Made by a program: the position numbers and the translations under genes. Source: Beijerinckiaceae bacterium (lineage in GTDB: Bacteria > Pseudomonadota > Alphaproteobacteria > Rhizobiales > Beijerinckiaceae). From it: a stretch of 5,661 nt of DNA. Positions 1-5,317 of this stretch are shown piece by piece (position 1 is the first letter of the stretch; each line of letters opens with the position of its first letter). The notes under the pieces are model-generated. The model was not told the origin of the DNA, ran no database searches, and was given only the letters and a program-made list of their open reading frames with translations. Location of the stretch: the NCBI GenBank assembly GCA_027346205.1, contig DAIESR010000181.1, positions 1 to 5,661 on the forward strand, in the 5' to 3' direction.

Positions 1-110
1 GGCTGTAGATCCTTGCCGGAGAACCCCATCCGGGCGATCGCGGCAAGGCCGATGATCGGTGTCGGATGCTGTGTGGTCGCCGGCAAAGCACCAGAAACTG
101 GCAGATTCAT
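1..110 (-). CDS. N-terminus of an unidentified protein, truncated by the window edge
   Basis: Reading leftwards from an ATG at 110-108 gives 36 complete codons with no stop before the window ends. The translation begins MNLPVSGALPATTQHPTP and continues with a helix-like stretch IIGLAAIARMGFSGKDL. An excellent purine-rich ribosome binding site (AGGGGGG at 120-114, followed by three A) lies just before the ATG, and third codon positions are rich in G/C. There is no cleavable signal peptide; the start is Pro/Thr-rich and then amphipathic. It lies 187 bp downstream of the PLP-enzyme gene in the same direction, so the two may be co-transcribed. I do not recognise the family. The short helical N-terminus could belong to a helical-repeat protein, but that is only a guess. 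Confidence 0.7.
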   Translation of the reverse strand, partial: MNLPVSGALPATTQHPTPIIGLAAIARMGFSGKDLQ

Positions 111-264
111 TTTCCCCCCTTTTCGAAGCGCAGTCGTTGCCGGACCGTCAGGACAGTCCATCGAGACACAGAAGGTCGTGCGTGACCATATCGACTTGAC
201 TGGAAACCGCGCTGCGAGCCGCTATTCCGGCGCATCCTTTTTCCAAGTGCAGATGCTTTTTGGA

Positions 265-281
265 ATCATCTTGTAGATGAT
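265..281 (-). other. small hairpin after the PLP-enzyme gene
   Basis: A perfect 7-bp inverted repeat with a 3-nt loop (ATCATCT-TGT-AGATGAT on the plus strand) lies 17 bp beyond the stop codon of the minus-strand PLP gene. No T-tract follows on the minus strand, so it is a poor candidate for an intrinsic terminator. It may be an mRNA 3' stem or a processing site between the PLP gene and the next minus-strand gene. Confidence 0.35.
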
Positions 282-297
282 GATGCTTACGTGAAAC

Positions 298-1899
298 CTA
301 AAGCTTTTCTGCTTTTGGAATTGAGCAGCCGGAACTCGCCATGGCGGTCGGAAAGGCCGCAAATAAGGCCGCGATGTCATCGGCGGTGGGCGCGAAGGAA
401 TCCTCGAGGTTCATCCCGGTCGTGACGCCTTCGGCGACATGATTGACCAGAGCCGCAGAGGCGCAGACACGCAGCATGCCAGCGCCTGCGACTGCCACCG
501 GCTGGCCGAGATGGATGCGTTTGACTGCATCGCGATTGCCGGCGTCACGTCCCTCGCGCAGCCGGGCTTGAACGGCCGCCGCTTCCGTCATGTCGAGAAA
601 GCGTCCATCGGAATGCCGCATCGCCACGCAGAGAATCGTATGGCCCCAACTCGCTTCAGTCTCCTCCGCCGGCGGCAAGAGTTCGAGGCAGTGCGCTTCG
701 GCGATTCGTTGTGCGACTTGCTGATGGAAAATCGCGAAAATCGCGCTGCGCAGCGTGATCGGCCATGCGAAGAAGCGCTCTATCTCCGCGAGCGCCGCGT
801 GCCAACGCAGGACGAGACCGATATTGGCCGCGGGAAACGAGCCCACGGGCAACATGGCGCGCAACATCGGCGGCCAATCCAATCTCGCGCTATAGGCGGA
901 AAGCCCGGCAGGCAGGCGCATGGGGATCAACCCGGGTGTCAGACGCTGCATAAGCTCCGGCGGCACGAGAAGCGCGCCAGCGAACGGCGGCGCGCCGGCG
1001 AATTTCGATCCGGTCAAGGAGATGAGGAAGCCGCGCGCCAAAAGGCCCTTGATATGTTCGGCCGAGCATCTGAGCTGGCAGCAATCGGCGAGGACGAAGA
1101 CATGCCCCGGAGCCCCCTCCTGTAACCGCGCGATCGCTTCGAGTGTCGGCGCGGACTGGCCGGTCTTCGAGACATCGAGCCGATGGATGATGACGTCGCG
1201 TCCGGTCCGGCGCGCCGCTTCGACTTTGGCGGCCAATTCGGCGTCGATCTCATCGGCGCTGCGTAAGATTCCGATACGGTCGCGGATAGAGACCGTATCG
1301 ACATTGATATCGAGGTCTTGCAAGCCGCCCAGGCGATCGCCGAGCGTCACTTCGGCAAAGGCAGCTTGCCGCAGGAAATGCAAGCCGGCGGCGGCGCTGC
1401 TGACGCCGCGCCCAGTCTCGGCGCATCCGACGATGATGGCGGTCATGCGCGCACCGCAGAACATGCGCGCGAGGCCCAGCGAAACCAGGACCGCTTCGGT
1501 TCCGGACCCGGTGAGAATCGTCTGTGTCCCGTCTATGCCGAAGAGCTGCGTCAGGCGCTGTCTGACCGATTCGCAGCAGCTTTCCAAAGTTTCGCGGCCG
1601 GAGACGAGGCTGTGCCAAGCAGCCATGGCCGCGGCATATCCCCTGGCGGAGATCGCCGAGGCGGTTGATGACGCAAACCAGGCCTCGCTTTCGGCGCATC
1701 CGCGCGGCGTGCCATATTTGGTTCGATTCGTTGCGGGATTGAGGAAGACTCTTTCATCCCCGCCGGAAAAAAGCGCGAGATCGAACCCCGCTGTGGCAGA
1801 GCGTGCCGCGGCGTCCCATTCCGGTGCCCGCCCGAAGGCGAAGGACCGAAGCCATGATGCAGGCGCGCGTTCTGTCGAAGCCAGTCTCATATCGGTCAT
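298..1899 (-). CDS. PLP-dependent fold-type-I enzyme, substrate unknown
   Basis: This 533-residue, probably cytoplasmic protein has the layout of the aspartate-aminotransferase fold (class V / cysteine-desulfurase-like superfamily). Residues 129-138 hold a GSGTEA turn typical of cofactor-phosphate binding. Residues 235-240 (VIIHRL) and 267-275 (VFVLADCCQ) are beta strands, with D272 the likely partner of the pyridine nitrogen. SLTGSKFAG at 294-302 carries the presumed Schiff-base lysine K299. A C-terminal domain contains IHLGQPVAV (462-470) and LRVCASAALV (476-485), resembling the small domain of these enzymes. An unusual N-terminal segment of about 120 residues includes NPATNRTKYGTP and SSTASAISARGYAA and may form the substrate site. 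The ATG at 1899 is the first start after an in-frame stop; a second ATG lies three codons later, and neither has a clear Shine-Dalgarno sequence. A REP-like palindrome lies 38 bp upstream and another minus-strand gene starts 187 bp downstream. The reaction (transaminase, desulfurase, lyase or decarboxylase) cannot be told from sequence alone. Confidence 0.88.
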   Translation of the reverse strand: MTDMRLASTERAPASWLRSFAFGRAPEWDAAARSATAGFDLALFSGGDERVFLNPATNRTKYGTPRGCAESEAWFASSTASAISARGYAAAMAAWHSLVSGRETLESCCESVRQRLTQLFGIDGTQTILTGSGTEAVLVSLGLARMFCGARMTAIIVGCAETGRGVSSAAAGLHFLRQAAFAEVTLGDRLGGLQDLDINVDTVSIRDRIGILRSADEIDAELAAKVEAARRTGRDVIIHRLDVSKTGQSAPTLEAIARLQEGAPGHVFVLADCCQLRCSAEHIKGLLARGFLISLTGSKFAGAPPFAGALLVPPELMQRLTPGLIPMRLPAGLSAYSARLDWPPMLRAMLPVGSFPAANIGLVLRWHAALAEIERFFAWPITLRSAIFAIFHQQVAQRIAEAHCLELLPPAEETEASWGHTILCVAMRHSDGRFLDMTEAAAVQARLREGRDAGNRDAVKRIHLGQPVAVAGAGMLRVCASAALVNHVAEGVTTGMNLEDSFAPTADDIAALFAAFPTAMASSGCSIPKAEKL

Positions 1900-1936
1900 G
1901 AGTGTTGGCAGGGAAAGCTTGCGCCGGGCTCACCTC

Positions 1937-1985
1937 GAGCATGTCCCGGAAAAGGTGTTAGACTTTTCCGACCAAGGACATGTTC
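1937..1985. repeat. REP-like palindromic element
   Basis: This is an imperfect palindrome. The outer arms GAGCATGTCC (1937-1946) and GGACATGTTC (1976-1985) pair over 10 bp with one G-U wobble. The inner arms CGGAAAAG (1947-1954) and CTTTTCCG (1963-1970) pair over 8 bp around an 8-nt loop. A 5-nt bulge (ACCAA) interrupts the right side. GAGCATG ends with a GGAAAAG core resemble dispersed intergenic palindromes common in Rhizobiales genomes (recalled, not searched). It sits just upstream of the PLP-enzyme gene. Confidence 0.7.
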
Positions 1986-2058
1986 TCAGAATTTAAAAAG
2001 AGCCGATTTATCCCGCGATATGGATCATGAAGGAATTCATACGACGGTCGCCGCTCTC

Positions 2059-2103
2059 GAGCATCAGACCCGCAGCCCGTTCCTTCCCGCGGGTCTGATG
2101 CTC
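2059..2103. repeat. perfect 15-bp inverted repeat
   Basis: The arms GAGCATCAGACCCGC (2059-2073) and GCGGGTCTGATGCTC (2089-2103) are exactly complementary and flank a 15-nt loop. The hairpin lies 39 bp beyond the stop of the minus-strand secreted-protein gene, so it would form in that transcript's 3' region. No T-tract follows on either strand, so it is not a canonical intrinsic terminator. It could still stabilise the mRNA 3' end, serve as a protein-binding dyad, or be a second member of the palindrome family with GAGCAT ends at 1937-1985. Confidence 0.75.
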
Positions 2104-2142
2104 CAGCACTCTCACGGATGCCCTTGCATAAGGCGATCGCTC

Positions 2143-2766
2143 TCAATCCACGGCAGGCGCGCGAACTTCACCATATTCATAGCGAGTGGACAGATGCTCA
2201 TGCATCATGTCGCCGCCGGGCGTGTGGCCGATTTCGATATCGGTTTCCGATTTGACAGGAATGCCTTGCGCCGAGACCCAGACCTTGGTCTGAACGAGAT
2301 GGTTCTGATTTTTGGTATCGGCTTGGTAAACGCTCATGGCAGCGCCGTCGACCTTGTCGTCGGCGAGGCGCCGGCACTTCCCGAAACCGGTGACGCTGGC
2401 GCGCACGTGCTGCTGGAACTGGGTCGGCGTGGTGGGCAGGCTCTTCCATTTCCCCGGCAGCAGCCGAACAAAGACCGCCTTGCCGGTAAAGATCGTCTCG
2501 CTCGATTGCGATTCCGGTAGTCGCAGATTGCGTTGGGCGACCGTCATGGGCGCCGCATAGTTGAATTTGATGCTCGCAAAACTATGAAAAGGCGTTTTCG
2601 TATTCGCGAGCATTGCGTCTTGGAGCGTTTTGCACGCGGCCGTATCGGCCCGAGCGCCGGTGCTCGAAAAGCCTATTCCCGCAAGGCAAGTCAAGACACA
2701 GGCCAGAGCCGAAGCCCCACGCAAGCAAGATGCGGAGGGCAAGAAAAATGAATATGACGCGTGCAT
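2143..2766 (-). CDS. secreted/periplasmic protein of unknown function
   Basis: The 207-residue product has an N-terminal Sec signal peptide. A polar start (MHASYSFFLPSAS) is followed by a hydrophobic core (about residues 19-33) and a likely signal peptidase I site after ARA at residue 40. The mature domain of about 167 residues begins DTAACKTLQDAMLANTKTPF. It contains two cysteines (C45, C131) that could form a disulfide. Its C-terminal half is rich in beta-like strands, such as MSVYQAD (144-150), TKVWVSAQGIPVKSE (160-174) and TRYEYGEV (194-201). The phrase VWVSAQGIPVK resembles a beta-hairpin seen in LolA/LppX-type lipid-carrier folds, but this is a weak analogy. GGGAG with about 10 nt spacing precedes the ATG. 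It is on the same strand as the PLP gene but separated by 243 bp with two palindromes, so it is probably a separate transcription unit. I do not recognise the family. Confidence 0.85.
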   Translation of the reverse strand: MHASYSFFLPSASCLRGASALACVLTCLAGIGFSSTGARADTAACKTLQDAMLANTKTPFHSFASIKFNYAAPMTVAQRNLRLPESQSSETIFTGKAVFVRLLPGKWKSLPTTPTQFQQHVRASVTGFGKCRRLADDKVDGAAMSVYQADTKNQNHLVQTKVWVSAQGIPVKSETDIEIGHTPGGDMMHEHLSTRYEYGEVRAPAVD

Positions 2767-2835
2767 GATTGGCGTGCTCCCTTTTTTGGTTCGAAACCAC
2801 GAAACATCCCACCCGGAGACATCTCGCTGGAATGC

Positions 2836-2874
2836 GCAACGGTCCGCAAGCTCTGCGGCTTACTAAACCGTTGT
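2836..2874. repeat. nested inverted repeat upstream of the secreted-protein gene
   Basis: The outer arms GCAACGGT (2836-2843) and ACCGTTGT (2867-2874) pair over 8 bp, one of them a G-T wobble. Inside them CCGCA (2844-2848) and TGCGG (2854-2858) form a 5-bp stem around a 5-nt loop. An unpaired 8-nt segment lies on one side. It begins 69 bp upstream of the ATG at 2766, so it could be a structured 5' leader or an operator for that minus-strand gene. Confidence 0.45.
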
Positions 2875-2920
2875 AACTCTTTGACACAGAACCGATTATC
2901 CCGAGCATCTGGGCCGTATT

Positions 2921-2946
2921 TTGACACTTCGGCGATCGCCTATAAT
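2921..2946 (+). promoter_or_regulatory. consensus -35/-10 boxes with a 14-bp palindromic spacer
   Basis: TTGACA at 2921-2926 and TATAAT at 2941-2946 are both perfect sigma-70 boxes, but only 14 bp separates them instead of about 17. The last ten spacer bases are the palindrome GGCGATCGCC (2931-2940). A second TTGACA occurs 40 bp upstream at 2881-2886. Such short spacing normally weakens transcription unless a regulator distorts the DNA. No convincing plus-strand gene starts just downstream, so the target is unclear and the match could be chance. Confidence 0.35.
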
Positions 2947-2993
2947 GCAGAGAAGCCCATGTGCGGAGAAACCTATGTGCAGAGAAATGAGTC
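2946..2993. repeat. three tandem 16-bp repeats
   Basis: TGCAGAGAAGCCCATG (2946-2961), TGCGGAGAAACCTATG (2962-2977) and TGCAGAGAAATGAGTC (2978-2993) are arranged head to tail with a 16-bp period. Copies 1 and 2 match at 13 of 16 positions. Copy 3 keeps 9 of the first 10 bases of copy 2 and then diverges. The array starts at the end of the TATAAT box, suggesting regulator-binding direct repeats or a decayed tandem duplication. Confidence 0.5.
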
Positions 2994-3049
2994 CGCATGG
3001 TCACGGCAAAGTGGTTCCGGCGCGAAGCTCGCAATGCGGAAGGTCGGGT

Positions 3050-3165
3050 TCATCCAGGCGGCCCCATAGCGTCGCCCAACCTCTTCGAAAAGGTACCTGT
3101 CGCGTTGGCGGTGATGTACAGCGCCTTGGCCGCCCGGTATTCGAGATGCCTGTTGACGAAGCCTT
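3050..3165 (-). pseudogene. possible 3' remnant of a protein gene abutting tRNA-Leu
   Basis: Immediately after the CCA end of tRNA-Leu, on the same strand, one frame reads about 38 codons to a TGA at 3052-3050. It includes the protein-like segments HLEYRAAKALYITANA and TGTFSKRLGDAMGPP. About four fifths of its third codon positions are G or C, as in real genes here. No start codon or ribosome binding site can be placed, because the frame runs back through the tRNA. The TGA overlaps an ATG (ATGA), and the next frame also starts with coding-like codons (MNPTFRIASFAPEP) for about 26 residues, so a frameshift in a decaying gene is possible. The family is not recognised. The rest of the 2767-3165 stretch holds no intact gene that I can support. 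Confidence 0.3.
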
Positions 3166-3252
3166 TGGTGCGGGCGGTCGGAATCGAACCGACACTCTGT
3201 TGCCAGAACCAGATTTTGAGTCTGGCGCGTCTACCAGTTCCGCCACGCCCGC
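3166..3252 (-). tRNA. tRNA-Leu(CAA)
   Basis: The complement strand folds into a complete 87-nt class II tRNA. The acceptor stem GCGGGCG/CGCCCGC has 7 perfect pairs. The anticodon stem CCAGA/UCUGG encloses the loop CUCAAAA, giving anticodon CAA, which reads UUG. A long variable arm has the stem UCUG/CAGA. The T arm has stem GUCGG/CCGAC and loop UUCGAUU. The discriminator base is A, as expected for leucine, and CCA is encoded. No clear intrinsic terminator follows it. Confidence 0.96.
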
Positions 3253-3292
3253 ACGAACCTTCGGTCCCCGAGGCGGTGGAACCGAACCTTCC

Positions 3293-3319
3293 CCTATAAG
3301 ATCATGCTCGCGCTCGCAA
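3293..3319 (-). promoter_or_regulatory. probable promoter of tRNA-Leu
   Basis: On the minus strand TTGCGA (3319-3314) and TATAGG (3298-3293) are separated by 15 bp and lie about 41 bp before the mature 5' end of tRNA-Leu. Both boxes fit the sigma-70 type loosely, and the spacing is slightly short. Confidence 0.4.
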
Positions 3320-3353
3320 CCCTGGCTCTTCGAGATTCGACGCAATCCCGGAG

Positions 3354-3369
3354 TGTGACGAATCTCACA
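3354..3369. promoter_or_regulatory. CRP-type binding site, TGTGA-N6-TCACA
   Basis: TGTGACGAATCTCACA is an exact match to the symmetric CRP consensus (TGTGA, six bases, TCACA). It lies in the 235-bp gap between the divergent tRNA-Leu (minus) and the small secreted-protein gene (plus). It is centred about 126 bp upstream of the latter's ATG and about 42 bp upstream of the proposed tRNA -35 box. If a weak TTAGAT/TATGGC pair (3390-3395, 3414-3419) is the plus-strand promoter, the centre falls near -64, close to a class I position. Regulation by a CRP/FNR-family protein is inference. Confidence 0.5.
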
Positions 3370-3487
3370 GATAGAGCCCGACGATCATTTTAGATTTCAT
3401 CTCGGTTCCACGGTATGGCGCCACCTCACGATCACGGACGGGGCTGGTTCTCTCGACACAATCCCAGACACAAACGGAGTTTTGGTC

Positions 3488-3943
3488 ATGAAGACATTCT
3501 TGATTGCCTGCGTCGCCACGGCCGCCCTTGCCACGACCGCTTTCGCACAAGACATCAAACCGACGACGGCACCCGGCGATTTGCCCGGCGACCATAAGAC
3601 CCAAAACGAAAGGTTCGATAGCGACGCCAAGACCATCGCGAACGACAGGGCCAGAACGGCGGAGACCAAGGATTCGAGCGACGGAAAGTCCTTCGCCGAC
3701 ACCAAATCCAGCCCGTCTAACGATCAGGGCTCAAAGTCCGTCAGCGCCGCCGCGGCCCAGAAAGAGCCTGTGCGCCAAGCGACTCAGCATCGCCCGAACG
3801 TCCGCCACGCCGAATGGAAGGGTGGCCACGGTTCGAGCTGGAAAACGGGACGGAACCGCTATGGCTTCCAGGGCTCGTTCGGCGGCTGCCGTTACCACGG
3901 CTTCGCCGGTCCAAACGGCTATCACATCGAAAAGAGCTGTTGA
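3488..3943 (+). CDS. small secreted Gly/His-rich protein of unknown function
   Basis: The 151-residue product has a textbook signal peptide (MKTFLIACVATAALATTAFA), with predicted cleavage after AFA at residue 20. The mature part from about residue 21 to 100 is highly hydrophilic and probably disordered, rich in Asp, Lys, Ser, Thr and Ala with no hydrophobic core. The C-terminal 50 residues change character to His, Gly and aromatics. They include GSFGGCRYHGFAGPNGYH and end in EKSC, and two cysteines near the end (residues 137 and 151) could form a disulfide. GGAG at 3476-3479 with 8-nt spacing supports the ATG at 3488 over an in-frame TTG two codons earlier. It is monocistronic, divergent from tRNA-Leu and convergent with tRNA-Gly. 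The compact Cys/Gly C-terminal motif may be the functional module, perhaps binding cell wall or metal, but no function is established. Confidence 0.85.
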   Translation: MKTFLIACVATAALATTAFAQDIKPTTAPGDLPGDHKTQNERFDSDAKTIANDRARTAETKDSSDGKSFADTKSSPSNDQGSKSVSAAAAQKEPVRQATQHRPNVRHAEWKGGHGSSWKTGRNRYGFQGSFGGCRYHGFAGPNGYHIEKSC

Positions 3944-4014
3944 ATGCGATCCGCCTCTGCGCTCCGCATCTCTACCTGCGGGACGCCGGCTTTCATCCCC
4001 GCTCCCGGGGAAGC

Positions 4015-4039
4015 AAAAATGGCCCCGGAGGCCGCTTTT
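4015..4039 (-). terminator. intrinsic terminator of tRNA-Gly, possibly bidirectional
   Basis: On the minus strand GGCCT and GGGCC form a 5-bp stem (one G-U) around a 3-nt loop, followed after one A by TTTTT. Upstream AAAA can extend the pairing with the T-tract. It lies 27-50 nt past the tRNA-Gly 3' end. Read on the plus strand, the same hairpin is followed by TTTTA after two bases, so it could also end the convergent secreted-protein transcript. Confidence 0.55.
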
Positions 4040-4065
4040 AAGCATCTGATTATCATGAGAAAATC

Positions 4066-4140
4066 TGGAGCGGGCGAAGGGATTCGAACCCTCGACCCCA
4101 ACCTTGGCAAGGTTGTGCTCTACCCCTGAGCTACACCCGC
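4066..4140 (-). tRNA. tRNA-Gly(GCC)
   Basis: The complement strand folds into a 75-nt tRNA with encoded CCA. The acceptor stem GCGGGUG/CGCCCGC has one G-U pair. The anticodon stem CAACC/GGUUG encloses UUGCCAA, giving anticodon GCC. The D arm contains GCUCAGGGGUAGAGC. The T arm has stem GAGGG/UCCCU-type pairing with the loop UUCGAAU. The discriminator base is U, as in bacterial glycine tRNAs. Confidence 0.97.
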
Positions 4141-4170
4141 ATCCGTGCCGCGGCAGCGCCGCGTTTCGGC

Positions 4171-4199
4171 TATATGCCGCAAACCGATACTGATTGCAA
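4171..4199 (-). promoter_or_regulatory. promoter of tRNA-Gly
   Basis: On the minus strand TTGCAA (4199-4194) and CATATA (4176-4171) are separated by exactly 17 bp. The -10 box is about 30 bp before the mature tRNA 5' end, leaving a short leader that contains a GC-rich hairpin (GCGGCGCTGCCGC). Confidence 0.5.
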
Positions 4200-4327
4200 C
4201 CGACCCGTCGTTTCGGCGTCAGCCTGCTCCAGGGTGACGCGATCGATGCTCTGGGCCGAAACGCGACTCCTTTGGCACATAGCGCCAATTTCGCTGCCGC
4301 GACGGCCCGACTCTCGCCCGAAAATGC

Positions 4328-4355
4328 TTCAGGACGTATTTTTGCATGCTATAGG
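4328..4355 (+). promoter_or_regulatory. possible promoter of cnoX
   Basis: TTCAGG (4328-4333) and TATAGG (4350-4355) are separated by 16 bp and lie about 38 bp before the cnoX start codon. The -10 is reasonable and the -35 is weak. The preceding 130 bp are upstream DNA shared with the divergent tRNA-Gly promoter and show no other gene. Confidence 0.35.
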
Positions 4356-4392
4356 GCGGACATCGGATCGCGATGGAAGAGGAGAGCCCCGG

Positions 4393-5301
4393 ATGGCGGA
4401 ACAGGTAGCGCTGGACGCAGGGCCGCGTGAAGGCGGCACGCCGATCATCAAGGAGACGACGACGGCGACATTCGGCACCGACGTTCTGACCGAATCCGCA
4501 CATCAGCCCGTTCTCGTGGATTTCTGGGCGCCTTGGTGCGAGCCCTGTAAGCAATTGGCTCCCGTTCTCGAAAAGGTCGTCAAGGCCGCCGGTGGCAAGG
4601 TCAAGCTCGTGAAAATGAACATTGACGAGCATCCGCAGATCGCGGGGCGGCTCGGGGTGCGGTCGATCCCAGCGATTATCGCGTTCCAGAAATCGCAGCC
4701 GGTCGACGGATTCATGGGCGCCCTGCCTGAAAGCCAGATCCGTGGCTTCATCGAGCGGCTCGTCGGTCCGCTCGGCGCCGGCACCGATCAGATGACTGAA
4801 GCAGAGGCTGCTCTCATGCAGGGCGAGGCCGCCGCCGCCCTGGACATCTTCTCGGATTTATTCGGACAAGACCCGGCTGATGTCTCAGCGCTCGGCGGGA
4901 TCATCCGCAGTCATATAGCGCTGGGTGATCTCGACACCGCCAAGACGATGTTGGCGCAAGTTCCTTCGACATCGGCGCAGTTGCCTCCGATCATCGCCGC
5001 CCGCGCCGCGCTCGAAAATGCCGTCCAGGCGGTGTCGGTTGGGGATCTCTCGGAACTTGCACTGCTCATTCTATCCGAACCAGATAATTACAAGGCGCGT
5101 TTCGATCTCGCGCTGGCGCTCAATTCGCTCGGCCGGCGCGAGGAAGCCGCCGATGCTCTGCTCGAAATCGTCAAACGCGACCGAAGTTGGACCGATGATG
5201 GCGCCCGCAAGCAATTGTTGCAATTTTTCGACGCTTGGGGTGGCATGGATGCCGCTACGATCGCGGCCCGCCGCAAACTGTCTTCGCTGCTGTTTTCCTG
5301 A
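4393..5301 (+). CDS. cnoX: CnoX/YbbN-type thioredoxin-TPR co-chaperone
   Basis: The 302-residue cytoplasmic protein has two parts. Residues about 18-130 form a thioredoxin domain with LVDFWAPWCEPCK (active-site C49 and C52, sequence CEPC instead of thioredoxin's CGPC), the conserved NIDEHP (76-81) and the cis-proline P93 in GVRSIPAIIAF. Residues about 134-302 are TPR-like helices (EAEAALMQGEAAAALDIF, DLALALNSLGRREEAADALL) ending in RRKLSSLLFS, as in CnoX/YbbN. CnoX family proteins hold unfolded clients and protect them from over-oxidation under chlorine stress; the E. coli protein lacks the first cysteine, whereas an intact CxxC here predicts real oxidoreductase activity. AGGAG at 4380-4384 with 8-nt spacing fixes the ATG at 4393, although the frame is open further upstream from 4174. 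A LON-domain gene follows 166 bp later in the same direction, an order often seen in Rhizobiales. Confidence 0.93.
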   Translation: MAEQVALDAGPREGGTPIIKETTTATFGTDVLTESAHQPVLVDFWAPWCEPCKQLAPVLEKVVKAAGGKVKLVKMNIDEHPQIAGRLGVRSIPAIIAFQKSQPVDGFMGALPESQIRGFIERLVGPLGAGTDQMTEAEAALMQGEAAAALDIFSDLFGQDPADVSALGGIIRSHIALGDLDTAKTMLAQVPSTSAQLPPIIAARAALENAVQAVSVGDLSELALLILSEPDNYKARFDLALALNSLGRREEAADALLEIVKRDRSWTDDGARKQLLQFFDAWGGMDAATIAARRKLSSLLFS

Positions 5302-5317
5302 AATCGCCGGTGCATGT

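Noticed and set aside
13..276. 87-aa open frame on the plus strand at the left edge
   Set aside because: It starts at TTG without a good ribosome binding site and overlaps the better-supported minus-strand start at 110.
920..1996. 358-aa open frame on the plus strand antisense to the PLP gene
   Set aside because: It is a GC-rich shadow of the minus-strand gene: composition is Arg/Ser/Ala/Pro-rich, no motifs are visible, and the opposite strand has clear PLP-enzyme motifs.
2020..2520. 166-aa plus-strand frame antisense to the secreted-protein gene
   Set aside because: It begins in the palindrome region and has no signal, motif or ribosome binding site, whereas the minus frame has a signal peptide.
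3166..3252. tRNA-Leu as an attachment site of a resident genomic island
   Set aside because: I saw no duplicated tRNA 3' end and no integrase gene in the window; only the adjacent coding remnant hints at past integration.
3001..3345. 114-aa minus-strand open frame containing AGVAELVDAPDSKSGSG
   Set aside because: This is the well-known false protein made by translating a tRNA-Leu gene.
3504..4049. 181-aa plus-strand frame overlapping the small secreted protein
   Set aside because: It is an Arg/Pro/Ser-rich off-frame reading, while the 3488 frame has a signal peptide and ribosome binding site.
3731..4288. 185-aa minus-strand open frame containing GCSSGVEHNLAKVGVEGS
   Set aside because: It is a false protein from translating tRNA-Gly, extended antisense over the secreted-protein gene.
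4174..4392. N-terminal extension of the cnoX frame back to 4174
   Set aside because: The extension covers the tRNA-Gly promoter, has no family similarity, and ATG 4393 has a good AGGAG at 8 nt.
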